Shown piece by piece: positions 52,387 to 61,583 of a stretch of DNA of 64,000 bases. Positions within the stretch are counted from its first letter, which is position 1. Each line of letters begins with the position of its first letter. The position numbers and the translations under genes are program-made. The notes under the pieces are model-generated. The model was not told the DNA's origin, ran no database searches, and was given only the letters and a program-made list of their open reading frames with translations. Source of the DNA: Microbulbifer guangxiensis (GTDB lineage: Bacteria > Pseudomonadota > Gammaproteobacteria > Pseudomonadales > Cellvibrionaceae); NCBI RefSeq assembly GCF_021729075.1, contig NZ_JAJSAQ010000003.1, positions 1 to 64,000 of the forward strand, read 5' to 3'.

Positions 52387-52448
52387 CAGGCCCGCCCAGG
52401 CGGGGGGCGGTGACACCGCTCCCCGTGGTTACCCGCTGACTTTCCCCG

Positions 52449-52997
52449 CTACTTCCACTTGATATTGCAGCCCACCGAGGGCACCTGATCCTGCGTCGGG
52501 CTCTCGCCCGCCAGCACGGCATCCACCGCTGCCCGCAGGTCCCTGCCGTTGACCGGTTTGCCGTTGCCCGGCCGGCTATCGTCAAACTGCCCGCGGTAGA
52601 CCAAACGATGCTCCCGGTCATACAGGAAGAAATCCGGCGTGCAGGCGGCCCCAAAGGCCTTCGCCACCTCCTGGCTCTCATCTACCAGATAGGGGAATAC
52701 ATAGCCCCGCGCTGCAATTTCCTCCTGCATTCTTGTCGGGCTGTCGTCCGGGTAACTGGCAAAGTCATTGCTGTTGATGGCAATGACCTGGAGACCGGCG
52801 GGTGCATACTGACGGGCGAACTCCGAAAACTCAGCAGCCAGGTGCTTAACAAACGGACAGTGATTGCAGATAAAGGCCACCAGCACCGGCCCGCCGGAGA
52901 GGTCTTCGCTGCGGAGCGGAGCACCGGTGGCATCCGGCAGGGTGAAAGCGGGCATCGCTGTGCCCAGGGGTGTCATGTTGGATGGGGTGAGAGCCAT
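52449..52997 (-). CDS. Thioredoxin-like (AhpC/TSA-fold) protein
   Basis: 182 residues. FTLPDATGAPLRSEDLSGGPVLVAFICNHCPFVKH has a thioredoxin-fold site with the Cys-His-Cys pattern CNHC, and ACTPDFFLYDREHRLVYRGQFDD is the cis-Pro loop. The DUF-free family is often annotated 'thioredoxin family protein'. No signal peptide, so it is cytoplasmic. The catalytic pair C43/C46 approx. is intact. Confidence 0.88.
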   Translation of the reverse strand: MALTPSNMTPLGTAMPAFTLPDATGAPLRSEDLSGGPVLVAFICNHCPFVKHLAAEFSEFARQYAPAGLQVIAINSNDFASYPDDSPTRMQEEIAARGYVFPYLVDESQEVAKAFGAACTPDFFLYDREHRLVYRGQFDDSRPGNGKPVNGRDLRAAVDAVLAGESPTQDQVPSVGCNIKWK

Positions 52998-53058
52998 TGT
53001 GGAAGATTTCCGTCGGTGGGCCTTTATGTGGTGCTGTTTGTTCTGGTTGTTCCCGGGC

Positions 53059-54045
53059 TCAACTTTCCACGGTCAGGGCGGCGGCAGCGCGATAGTCGTC
53101 ATTGCCGTAATGCTCTGCCTCCCGCCAGGCGCTGTAGCAGAGCTTGATGACATGATCGTCCTCACTGCGACAGGCGCGTTTGAGCAGTGACTCCCATTCC
53201 GCGGCGGTCGGACTGTCCTGGTCGGCTTCGGTAAACTCTTTCGGCCCGGTACTCAGGTAGGCGATGACCAGTGCCCGCCAGAAGTAACGCAGGGCCTGTT
53301 CGGGATCGCTGCAGTGGGGCAGGATCAGGCGCAGGGCGTGGCAGCCAGTCACGCCGTGCAACAGGGTGAAGTCGCCGGTCCCCCGGTAAGCGGCCAGCGC
53401 CACTTCGGCGATATCCTGCAGGCCGAGTTGTTGCGGTTGTATCGGAGTTTCCTGCCAGTCCTCCTGACGGGTGACGGCGGCCATATGGTCGCTGATATTA
53501 CCCGGGGCCAGGGAGATGAGAGGAAAGCGCGCCGCCGCCATGGCCGGAATCTCCGCCGCTGCGACGGGCAGCAGTACGTCACTGGCGGGCAGCTCGCGGT
53601 ACTCCATATTCCAGTAGGCAAGACCGGTGGCCACCTCCTGCTGGTGGCCGGCATCGATACCGTAGGCCGTGCGGATCAGGCCGTGAAAGGCAGCAGTGCC
53701 GATAGAGGGCAGTAATGGCGGCAACTCGCGCCGGAGGGCCTCGGCGATACCGTGCTGGCGTAACTGTCCCTGGTAATAGGCCAGGGCACTGGGGAAGCGC
53801 TCCTCGCGGTTGCGCAGATCGGCGATGGTCTCGCCTTCAGCTAGCGGCGCCGCAGGTTCCAGCTGGGGGCGTTCCAGGTGCGCGCTGGAACGGTCGAAGG
53901 CGCTCTGCAGTTGTTCCCGCGTGGCCCCCATCTTGTCGAGGGCGATGAGGACCATGGGCAGGTGATTGGCAAGGCGATCCCCGTAACGCACGTGGTAGGC
54001 ACTGGCGGCCTCCAGCAGCTCGACACAATAGCGGCTGATACTCAT
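53059..54045 (-). CDS. Questin-oxidase-like (DUF4243) protein
   Basis: 328 residues from ATG 54045, with GAGGAGG upstream; the frame extends further upstream without a start that looks natural. Helical, with several conserved His: YGDRLANHLPMVLIAL, GTAAFHGLIRTAYGI, FTLLHGVTGCHALRLIL and DDHVIKLCYSAWRE. The pattern matches the DUF4243 family that includes fungal questin oxidase, a cofactor-independent Baeyer-Villiger-type oxidase. In bacteria its substrate is unknown. Stand-alone gene. Confidence 0.82.
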   Translation of the reverse strand: MSISRYCVELLEAASAYHVRYGDRLANHLPMVLIALDKMGATREQLQSAFDRSSAHLERPQLEPAAPLAEGETIADLRNREERFPSALAYYQGQLRQHGIAEALRRELPPLLPSIGTAAFHGLIRTAYGIDAGHQQEVATGLAYWNMEYRELPASDVLLPVAAAEIPAMAAARFPLISLAPGNISDHMAAVTRQEDWQETPIQPQQLGLQDIAEVALAAYRGTGDFTLLHGVTGCHALRLILPHCSDPEQALRYFWRALVIAYLSTGPKEFTEADQDSPTAAEWESLLKRACRSEDDHVIKLCYSAWREAEHYGNDDYRAAAALTVES

Positions 54046-54195
54046 GGTGGCTTCCCTCCTCAGTCCTGAGTGCAAGCATGAGGTTGGTCTCCAGTGTATG
54101 CGTTCGGGTAGCGGGAAGCCATGGCTCGGCGCAATCATCACGGGCGCATAAAATAGGCAGAAGTGCGAAGCGGTGCAGGGCGAGCAGGGGCGGTA

Positions 54196-55410
54196 ATGAA
54201 AGAGTGGGTGGGCAGAATGCAGGCGCACGAACTGTCACAGCGATTTGAGTGGCTGGACCGGTTACTGGCCCAGAGTCGTCAGTGGTGGCAGGTGCGGCCG
54301 TTCCACCATCGGGACTACTGCTGGGCGCAAATTCATCCGGATCTCTGCCAGGCGCTCGATGCGCTGGAGGAGGCTGAGCTGCACCGCCTGCAGGGCGACA
54401 TCGCAGCGGCTTCACGTTGGCTGTCCCCGTGGTTGGAGGGAGTTGAAGAGCTGCAACGCCTCAGCGTCCTGCCGAGGCTCACCGCTCGGCAACTATCTCC
54501 TCCCGAGCGCCTCGATCATGGCATCCCGGGACGCAAGTGGCAGCAGATCCTTGCCTTTGCCGGATGTATCGGCAACGGCTCTGGCCCTCTGCTGGAATGG
54601 TGTGCTGGCAAGGGGCACCTCGGCCGACTTATTTCTTCAGTACAGCGGCGCCCGGTGACCAGCCTGGAGTGGCAAGCGCAACTCTGTCGTAAAGGGGAGG
54701 CGCTGGCGGACCGCAGAGGAGTGTCGATGCGCTTTGTCCACTGCGACGCGTTCAGTGAGCAGGCAGGGCAGTGGGTCAGGCGCGGCGAGCATGCCGTCGC
54801 CCTGCACGCCTGCGGCGATCTGCACACAACCCTGATGCGCCACTGGCGGGCCAACCAGGGGGCCAGTCTCACAATTTCCCCCTGCTGTTATCACGTAATC
54901 AGGACCGACGACTTCGTGCCCATGTCCCAGGCCGGTGAAGTGGCCCGGGTGAAGTTGGCTCGCGAGGACCTGCATCTGCCCCTGCAGGAGACGGTCACCG
55001 CTGGTGCCGGTGTGCGCCGGTTGCGGGAGCGGGAGCTGCACTGGCGGATGGCCTTCGATGAGCTGCAGCGCGAACTGCGCGGGCAAGATCGTTATCTGCC
55101 GGTACCCAATGTCCGCAAGGGGTTGCTGAAAGAAGGTTTCCCGGCATTCGCCAGCTGGGCAGCGGCCCGTAAGCGCCTGGATCTATTGGGGGAAGTGGAT
55201 GAGGAAAAGTGGCTGGCGCTGGGTTGGCAGAGGCTGCAAAGGGTTCGCCGCATGGAGTTGGTCACCCACGTCTTCCGCCGGCCTCTGGAGCTGTGGTTGG
55301 TCCTGGATCGCGCTCTGTACCTGCAGGAAGGGGGGGCAAGGGTGCAGCTCGGGGAATTCTGCGATCGAGAGATAACCCCGCGCAATATCCTGATCACTGC
55401 CGAGCGCTAG
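54196..55410 (+). CDS. SAM-dependent methyltransferase (Methyltransf_32 type)
   Basis: 404 residues. ATG 54196 and ATG 54217 are both possible; the first is used. Motif I LEWCAGKGHLGRLIS; AVALHACGDLHTTLMRHW, and TISPCCYHVI, with a CC motif, are typical of the tRNA/rRNA-like 'Methyltransf_32' proteins. N-terminal region (about 1-115) is helical and of unknown role. It faces the questin-oxidase-like gene in a divergent arrangement, with 150 bp shared between them. Confidence 0.85.
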   Translation: MKEWVGRMQAHELSQRFEWLDRLLAQSRQWWQVRPFHHRDYCWAQIHPDLCQALDALEEAELHRLQGDIAAASRWLSPWLEGVEELQRLSVLPRLTARQLSPPERLDHGIPGRKWQQILAFAGCIGNGSGPLLEWCAGKGHLGRLISSVQRRPVTSLEWQAQLCRKGEALADRRGVSMRFVHCDAFSEQAGQWVRRGEHAVALHACGDLHTTLMRHWRANQGASLTISPCCYHVIRTDDFVPMSQAGEVARVKLAREDLHLPLQETVTAGAGVRRLRERELHWRMAFDELQRELRGQDRYLPVPNVRKGLLKEGFPAFASWAAARKRLDLLGEVDEEKWLALGWQRLQRVRRMELVTHVFRRPLELWLVLDRALYLQEGGARVQLGEFCDREITPRNILITAER

Positions 55411-55836
55411 GCAGGTTCGGTCGGGCTCAGCGTGGCTCTCATTGTCGGGGGGGCGAATCGCAGCAATGATGCTCAGAGTCCCATCTTTTCTTAGCTCTGG
55501 TCGGGCTTCTGCTGGCACCTGTCAGTGAAATGGCGACGTAGTTCGCAGGCTTTCTGCCGTTCCGTCTTATTTTCACGATTCCACTGGCATTATTCCAAAA
55601 AATCCCAGAGAATCAATTAGTGGGAATAAATTATTCCTGTGATGTATTTCGTGTGATACAGAGTTGCCCGGGTCCGGTGCAGTTTCTGAGAGGTATGGAA
55701 TGCTGCTCTAGCCCGGGCTTGCCAAGCCCCGGGAACCCCGACCCTCAAGCGCTCAAGTGGCAGGCTGATGGTTGCCTGCATGCTGGGTCGGCAGGGGCGT
55801 GGCGTGAAATATTTTCCGTACATCAGAAGGCACAAT
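55411..55836 (+). promoter_or_regulatory. Long leader of the lysozyme-like gene, two hairpins
   Basis: 426 bp without a gene. Hairpin 1 is CCCGGGCTTGCCAAGCCCCGGG (55712-55733). Hairpin 2 is CGACCC (55739-55744) with GGGTCG (55785-55790), enclosing GCAGGC (55760-55765) with GCCTGC (55774-55779). They end about 45 bases before the start codon. No known riboswitch was recognised. Confidence 0.4.
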
Positions 55837-57618
55837 ATGAGAATAACGACTCACCTTCGTTTCCTTGCCGTTGCGACATTGCTGGTTGGGGCCAGTGCTC
55901 AGGCGGCGCCATGGGATACGCCCGATTACTACCTCTGCGAAAACCGCGTGGATGGCGAGTGGAATTATGGCCGCGTGCCATCCGGCTGTGACGTGGACCC
56001 CTGGGGGGATCCCCAGTTTGCCTATGCGAATTTCGGACCGCTGGTTTTCAACGATAGCCAGGATCGCAGTGCCGAACGCGCACGTTACATGAACGAGATG
56101 CACTCAGTAATCCGTGAGTCAGCTCTCTACTACCTGGGTCAGCGCAAGACCCCGGCATCCGGTGAGGCCGATGCCTGGGCCCATGCGATGCTGGCAGTTG
56201 CCCAGCAGGAAACCTTCTGGAGCCACTACCGGGAGGCGGTGGAAGATGCGCGCCTCAAGATGGTTCGAGGCGACAGTGGCCACGGGCATGGCATGATGCA
56301 AGTGGATGACCGCTGGCATTTTGATGCTCTTGAAAACGGTGCCGGCTGGCAGGTCTTCGCCAATCTTGGCTACGCCATGGATATTTATTTCACTGCGTGG
56401 GAAGACGCGGCAACGGAGGCCTGTGTCCCCGAGGGCGACTGGCGTGCGCGGGCACGCTCGGCCTATTCCATGTACAACGGTGGGCCGAGCAAGGGATGCC
56501 GCTGGACCGACTCGAGTGACCCCTGGTATCGCAACGATGAAGCGTTCGTCGCGAAGTTTGATACCAAAAGCTGGCTTGACCTGATGTCGGATCCCGATCA
56601 CCGCACCGGGCTGGATATTGTCTGTTTCATGGAGGCCTCGGATGGGTGCTCCGGTATTCAGACGATCGATCCGGACGATATCAGTAACTGGGAGGGGCGT
56701 GTGGTGCGGCTGGAATCCGGCGAGTCCTGTCTTTATGACGGCACTGCACTGGATTGCGTTGAGCAGGTGGAGGATTTTATCTGCCTGTCGCTGCAGTACG
56801 ATGTCGTCGCGGTCAGCACGCTTTATCCGAGTGCAGCCGTTTCCGACCCGGTCAGCCGCACGGTGCAGGACCGTCATCAGTGCTGGGGTGTAGCGCTGGA
56901 TGGGCTGCGTAAAGTGGGGCAGGCCATTGAAAGCATCCAGGCCATCAATCTCCGGGAGACCCCGGGGGGAACCGATACCGGGGTGGATACTGCCGTGGGC
57001 ACCACCTATCAGGTACTGGACATGGTGGTGCGCGATCAGTCCGAGCTCTATCGTTATTACCGGGTTCGCGTCGATGGTACCGAGGGATATATCTATGGCG
57101 GCAGTGCCGCCAGTGCTGACGAATGGGTGATTGCGGGGGACCATGCCAACCTGGGGGAAGTGATTGTGCCCCAGGCCGGCGATACCCTGAAAGTGCTGCG
57201 CAGCGAGGGTATCAAGATCGAGGATGTTCCCGGTGGCACTGAGGTCGGAGAGGTCGAATTGGACAGCGAACACCTTGTAGACGAGGTGCTCGTGCAGGGC
57301 GTGGAGAACCACGTTTATTACAAGATAAGCACCGTGGGGATTACCGGTTATATCTATGGCGGGCAGTTGCTGGGTGAAAATACCCAGGCCGACTGGGTGA
57401 GCATCGCTTCATCCGGTTCGGGCGGTGGCAGTGGCTCTGGAAGTGGCAGTGGCTCCGGAAGCGGTGATTCCGGGGGATCTACAGGGACTGGTGGCGCCTC
57501 CAATTTTAATGGGTCGCAAAAATCAGGTGGTGGCGGCACGATGTCGTGGCTGCTGTTGATGCTCGGCGTGATAGTGGGTGCCCGTCGCCTGCGCAATCAA
57601 GGAGTCAAGTCCTTATGA
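55837..57618 (+). CDS. Secreted lysozyme-like protein with SH3 domains and GlyGly-CTERM
   Basis: 593 residues from ATG 55837; an ATG at 55768 would precede the signal peptide (THLRFLAVATLLVGASAQA). Residues about 60-230 look like a lysozyme-fold domain, with a probable catalytic Glu in AVAQQETFWSHY, then GHGMMQVDDRWHF, GYAMDIYF and YSMYNGGPSKGC. Two bacterial SH3-like regions follow (about 385-450 and 460-530), each ending EGYIYGG or TGYIYGG. A Gly/Ser linker (residues 548-575) leads to a GlyGly-CTERM tail (GGGGTMSWLLLM, then RRLRNQ), which rhombosortase would cut. Probably displayed or released, acting on peptidoglycan. Confidence 0.82.
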   Translation: MRITTHLRFLAVATLLVGASAQAAPWDTPDYYLCENRVDGEWNYGRVPSGCDVDPWGDPQFAYANFGPLVFNDSQDRSAERARYMNEMHSVIRESALYYLGQRKTPASGEADAWAHAMLAVAQQETFWSHYREAVEDARLKMVRGDSGHGHGMMQVDDRWHFDALENGAGWQVFANLGYAMDIYFTAWEDAATEACVPEGDWRARARSAYSMYNGGPSKGCRWTDSSDPWYRNDEAFVAKFDTKSWLDLMSDPDHRTGLDIVCFMEASDGCSGIQTIDPDDISNWEGRVVRLESGESCLYDGTALDCVEQVEDFICLSLQYDVVAVSTLYPSAAVSDPVSRTVQDRHQCWGVALDGLRKVGQAIESIQAINLRETPGGTDTGVDTAVGTTYQVLDMVVRDQSELYRYYRVRVDGTEGYIYGGSAASADEWVIAGDHANLGEVIVPQAGDTLKVLRSEGIKIEDVPGGTEVGEVELDSEHLVDEVLVQGVENHVYYKISTVGITGYIYGGQLLGENTQADWVSIASSGSGGGSGSGSGSGSGSGDSGGSTGTGGASNFNGSQKSGGGGTMSWLLLMLGVIVGARRLRNQGVKSL

Positions 57619-58400
57619 GGCGATTCCTCTTTATCCTGGTTGCCCTCTCTCTGGTTGGTGGCGCGGCAAGTTGGTTGATTGGGGCAGACGCTCCCCGGAC
57701 GAAGCCTGGCAGTCCAGCAGTACAAGAGTTGGCTGTCGCGCCTGATGTTGCTCACAAGGAGAGCGCGATCGCTGCGAACGAGGACCTACTGGAGGATCCA
57801 CTGGAAGCTCCAGTGGATCCCCGCCTTGAACAGCGTGAACGGGCCGCACAAGAAATCCGGAATCTGCTCTCCTGCGAGCAGAGCAATAGTTGTCCCCAGG
57901 ACAATAGTGACCCCCGGGCCAGCTATTTTTTGCTGGGTGATTTGCTCGTAGAAAAGCTTCGCAATTTTGAAGCGCAGTTTTCGGATACGCCCGGGTTTGA
58001 TGCGCAGGCAGAGCTTCTGGTTGCCGAACTGCTCTCGCACAGGAATGGTCACGTCCAGGCTGAAGCCGTCCGCTTTATGTCAGAGCGGGAACCCAATGTT
58101 ACCCATGCCAGGCTGCTGTTGTCTGAGCTTGAGGGGACTGCGGATGGAAAACTGCTGGTGAAGGCGCTGCCGGAGCTGGCGCGTTACCCGGGGCTGGAGC
58201 CTGAGGTCCGCGGCCTGTTCGAGCGCACCCTGCGTTCCGGTTCCATCTCTGCCTCGCGGGAGCTGGCGCAGAACCTTGGTCCGTATCTGAATGACGGCAA
58301 CGTCGAATTCTATACGGCACTGGCCAGGGAACTGCCCGGGCAGGCAGCCAAAACGCGTTATCTGAAGGCAACACTGGAAGCCTATGAGCGGGGCCAGTAG
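57615..58400 (+). CDS. Secreted protein translationally coupled to the lysozyme-like gene
   Basis: 261 residues; ATG 57615 overlaps the previous stop (ATGA). One N-terminal membrane span or signal (RRFLFILVALSLVGGAASWLIG), then an acidic linker, then a helical region of repeat-like pairs (LLVAELLSHRNGHVQAEAVRFM, KALPELARYPGLEPEVRGLF) that resembles HEAT-type repeats. No family recognised. Two Cys (LLSCEQSNSCPQ) likely bridge. Its coupling suggests it helps the lysozyme-like protein, as chaperone or anchor. Confidence 0.75.
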   Translation: MRRFLFILVALSLVGGAASWLIGADAPRTKPGSPAVQELAVAPDVAHKESAIAANEDLLEDPLEAPVDPRLEQRERAAQEIRNLLSCEQSNSCPQDNSDPRASYFLLGDLLVEKLRNFEAQFSDTPGFDAQAELLVAELLSHRNGHVQAEAVRFMSEREPNVTHARLLLSELEGTADGKLLVKALPELARYPGLEPEVRGLFERTLRSGSISASRELAQNLGPYLNDGNVEFYTALARELPGQAAKTRYLKATLEAYERGQ

Positions 58401-58510
58401 TACACATCGCTCCGCCTGGTAGTGCGTTGATGAATTCCCGCTGGTCCGCAAGGTGAGGCAATGTACCGGCCGGCCGGGAACTTCAGCGAACGCGCGGCAT
58501 AAAGCGGCAT

Positions 58511-58534
58511 AAAAAAGGCGGCCTTCAGGCCGCC
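58511..58534 (-). terminator. Rho-independent terminator of ettA
   Basis: GGCGGCCT-TC-AGGCCGCC (58517-58534) with a T-run on the minus strand (complement of 58511-58516). It follows the ettA stop by about 20 bases. It could also slow transcripts coming from the left. Confidence 0.85.
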
Positions 58535-58555
58535 TTCGCTATTCCATCAGCAGGA

Positions 58556-60220
58556 TCAGGTCTTCAGCTTCTTGTAGTGCATGCGATGCGGTGTGGCATC
58601 TTCACCCTTACGCTGGACGAAGTCCTCGTGGTACTCGGTGTAGTTGCCCTCGAAGAACACCACCTCGCTCTCGCCTTCGTAGGCCAGGATGTGGGTGGCG
58701 ACCCGGTCCAGGAACCAGCGGTCGTGGGAGATTACCAGGGCACAGCCGGGGAAGTTCAGCAGTGCTTCTTCCAGTGCGCGCAGGGTTTCGATATCCAGGT
58801 CGTTGGACGGTTCGTCGAGCAACAGTACGTTGGCACCCTGCTTGAGGGTGTAGGCCAGGTGCAGGCGGCCGCGCTCACCACCGGACAGCTCGCCCACGCG
58901 CTTCTGCTGGTCGGAACCCTTGAAGTTGAAACGGCCGATATAGTTGCGCGAGCCCACTTCATAGTTGTTGATCTTGAGCATGTCGTGACCGTCGGACACG
59001 GCTTCCCACACGGTCTTGTTGTCGTCCAGGTTTTCGCGGCTCTGGTCGACGCTGGCGATCTGTACGGTTTCACCGATCTTGATCTCACCGGAATCGGGCT
59101 TTTCGGTGCCATTGATCATGCGGAACAGGGTGGACTTACCCGCGCCGTTGCCGCCGACGATACCGACGATGGCACCTTTCGGTACCCGGAAGGACAGGTT
59201 GTCGATCAGTACGCGATCGCCGAAAGCTTTGCTCACATTGACCAGTTCGATCACGTTGTCGCCCAGGCGCTCACCCGGCGGAATGTAGATCTCGTTGGTC
59301 TCGTTGCGGGCCTGGAATTCCTGGGACTGCATTTCTTCCAGTCGGGACAGACGGGCCTTGTTCTTGGACTGGCGGCCCTTCGGGTTCTGGCGCGCCCATT
59401 CCAGTTCCTTCTGCATCGCCTTCGCACGGGCCTGTTCACCCTTCTGCTCCTGCTCCAGGCGCTTCTCCTTCTGTTCCAGCCAGGTGGTGTAGTTGCCTTC
59501 CCAGGGAATGCCGTGGCCACGGTCCAGTTCCAGAATCCAGCCGGCGACGTTGTCGAGGAAATAGCGGTCGTGGGTGATGGCCACCACGGTGCCATCGAAG
59601 TCGTGCAGGAAGCGTTCGAGCCAGTACACACTCTCTGCGTCGAGGTGGTTGGTGGGCTCGTCCAGCAGCAGCATATCCGGGCGGGACAGCAGTAGGCGGC
59701 ACAGGGCCACGCGGCGCTTTTCACCGCCGGACAGATTGTTCACATCGGCATCCCACGGTGGCAGGCGCAGGGCGTCTGCGGCCACTTCGAGACGATGCTC
59801 CAGGTTATGGGCATCCCAGGCCTGGATCACGTCTTCATAGTGCTGCTGCTTCTTGGCCAGCGCATCGAAGTCGGCATCCGGCTCGGCATAGTCGGCGTAG
59901 ACCTGCTCGAGGCCCGCCAGTGCATCGATGGCTTCGCGCATGCCGTCTTCGACGTTGCCGCGCACGGTCTTGGCCGGGTCCAGTTGCGGCTCCTGCGGCA
60001 GGTAGCCTACCTTGATGCCCGGCATGGCGCGGGCTTCACCGTTATAGTCCTGGTCGACGCCGGCCATGATGCGCAACAGGGTGGACTTACCGGCGCCGTT
60101 CAGGCCCAGCACGCCGATCTTGGCGCCGGGGAAAAAGGACAGGGAGATGTCCTTGAGGATTTCGCGTTTGGGCGGCACTACTTTGCCCACCCGGTTCATG
60201 GTGTAGACGTATTCAGCCAT
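58556..60220 (-). CDS. ettA: Energy-dependent translational throttle A
   Basis: 554 residues, usual for EttA. Two ABC domains: Walker A GLNGAGKST and GGNGAGKST, signatures NLSGGEKRRVALC and ELSGGERGRLHLA, Walker B LLLDEPTNHLDAES and LLLDEPSNDLDIET. Between them is the PtIM arm (ARAKAMQKELEWARQ region) and the arm for tRNA (YIPPGERLG). It binds the ribosomal E site and holds back initiation when ADP is high. Stand-alone gene, own terminator. Confidence 0.97.
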   Translation of the reverse strand: MAEYVYTMNRVGKVVPPKREILKDISLSFFPGAKIGVLGLNGAGKSTLLRIMAGVDQDYNGEARAMPGIKVGYLPQEPQLDPAKTVRGNVEDGMREAIDALAGLEQVYADYAEPDADFDALAKKQQHYEDVIQAWDAHNLEHRLEVAADALRLPPWDADVNNLSGGEKRRVALCRLLLSRPDMLLLDEPTNHLDAESVYWLERFLHDFDGTVVAITHDRYFLDNVAGWILELDRGHGIPWEGNYTTWLEQKEKRLEQEQKGEQARAKAMQKELEWARQNPKGRQSKNKARLSRLEEMQSQEFQARNETNEIYIPPGERLGDNVIELVNVSKAFGDRVLIDNLSFRVPKGAIVGIVGGNGAGKSTLFRMINGTEKPDSGEIKIGETVQIASVDQSRENLDDNKTVWEAVSDGHDMLKINNYEVGSRNYIGRFNFKGSDQQKRVGELSGGERGRLHLAYTLKQGANVLLLDEPSNDLDIETLRALEEALLNFPGCALVISHDRWFLDRVATHILAYEGESEVVFFEGNYTEYHEDFVQRKGEDATPHRMHYKKLKT

Positions 60221-60407
60221 TTAGGGTTCCGTTGGAGTTCCGTTTTTGATGGACGGTGGGAATCGCTCAGAATTTGCGCGCAACTTAGCAGGTTGCCGGA
60301 AAAGTGCAACCGGCCCGTTCGGGGACCCACCGGCGGCAGCCGGCTGACGGAATGGAGGATGTATGTTTAACTCTTCAGCCCGGAAGTCATACAAATAATG
60401 CAGAGTC

Positions 60408-61514
60408 ATGGATCAGGATCCCCCCGTACTGTTTTCCCGCCGCGGCGCACTGGCGCTGGCGACCCTCAACCTCCCCAAAGCGCTCAATGCGCTGAACCTG
60501 GAGATGATCGAGCTGCTGGACCGACAGCTGCAGGAGTGGGCGACCGATGACAGCGTCGCCTGCATCTGGGTTGAGGGCAGTGGGGAAAAGGGCTTCTGTG
60601 CCGGTGGCGATGTGGTGTCATTGTACAAGGCCTCCAACGGCTACGGTGAGGCGCCGAAGACCGACTACACCACTGAGTTCTTCTCGCGCGAATACCGGCT
60701 CGACTACCGCATCCATACCTACCCCAAGCCAATCGTGGTCTGGGGGGACGGTATCGTCATGGGGGGCGGTATCGGCATCATGGCCGGCGCCAGTCACCGC
60801 ATCGTTACCGAGCGCACCCGCCTGGCCATGCCGGAAGTGACCATCGGCCTGTTTCCGGATGTAGGCGGCAGCTGGTTCCTGAACCGCATGCCCGGACGGC
60901 TGGGCCTGTTCCTCGGCCTCACGGGGGCCCAGTTCAACGGCAGTGATGCCCTGTTCGCCGGCCTGGCCGACCGCCTGGTTGCCGACAACGAGCGCCTGGC
61001 CACCCTGGATGCCCTCGCTGATCTGCCATTCTGCGAACACGAGAGTGAGAACCATCGCCTGGTTGGCGATTGCCTGAAGGGACTGGAGCTGCGCCCGGAC
61101 CACCAGCCCGCCTCCAACCTGCGTGCCCACTATGACCAGATCCAGGCCCTGACCGACTTTTCCACCCTGCCCGAGGTGTGTGAGGCCATTACCGCTTACG
61201 ACGGAGACGACGAGTGGTTGCTGAAAGCCGCGAAGACTCTGGCAGGGGGCTCGCCGCTGACACCGTGGATCGTGTGGGAGCAGCTGCGCCGCGGCCGCCA
61301 CCAGTCTCTGGCGGAAGTGTTCCGGATGGAGCTGGTACTGGCTGTTAACCTGTGTGCCAGCGGGCATTTCCGCGAGGGTGTCCGTGCGCTGCTGATCGAC
61401 AAGGACCGCTCGCCCCAGTGGCAGCCGGCAAACCTGGCCGGGATCGAATGGCAGGCCGTCGAGCGGTGCTTCACCCCCCCCTGGTCCGGGGACCACCCAC
61501 TGGCGGACCTCTAG
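60408..61514 (+). CDS. 3-hydroxyisobutyryl-CoA hydrolase
   Basis: 368 residues. Crotonase fold: LNLPKALNALNLEMIELL, the oxyanion loop GEKGFCAGGDVVSLY, GDGIVMGGGIGIMAGASHRIVTE, and the catalytic MPEVTIGLFPDVGGSWFL with Glu and Asp as in valine-catabolic hydrolases. The long C-terminal region (after residue 270) separates hydrolases from simple hydratases. It makes 3-hydroxyisobutyrate, which the next gene oxidises. Confidence 0.93.
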   Translation: MDQDPPVLFSRRGALALATLNLPKALNALNLEMIELLDRQLQEWATDDSVACIWVEGSGEKGFCAGGDVVSLYKASNGYGEAPKTDYTTEFFSREYRLDYRIHTYPKPIVVWGDGIVMGGGIGIMAGASHRIVTERTRLAMPEVTIGLFPDVGGSWFLNRMPGRLGLFLGLTGAQFNGSDALFAGLADRLVADNERLATLDALADLPFCEHESENHRLVGDCLKGLELRPDHQPASNLRAHYDQIQALTDFSTLPEVCEAITAYDGDDEWLLKAAKTLAGGSPLTPWIVWEQLRRGRHQSLAEVFRMELVLAVNLCASGHFREGVRALLIDKDRSPQWQPANLAGIEWQAVERCFTPPWSGDHPLADL

Positions 61515-61583
61515 GCCCTGCAGTTGTTGGGCTACTGACTGGGGATCAGGGAATAAGAGCAATAAAAGCAGAGGAACAACCTC

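Noticed and set aside
55411-55836. Known riboswitch (GEMM/c-di-GMP type) in the leader
   Set aside because: Two hairpins are clear, but the conserved bases of the GEMM class are missing, so only unnamed structure is reported.
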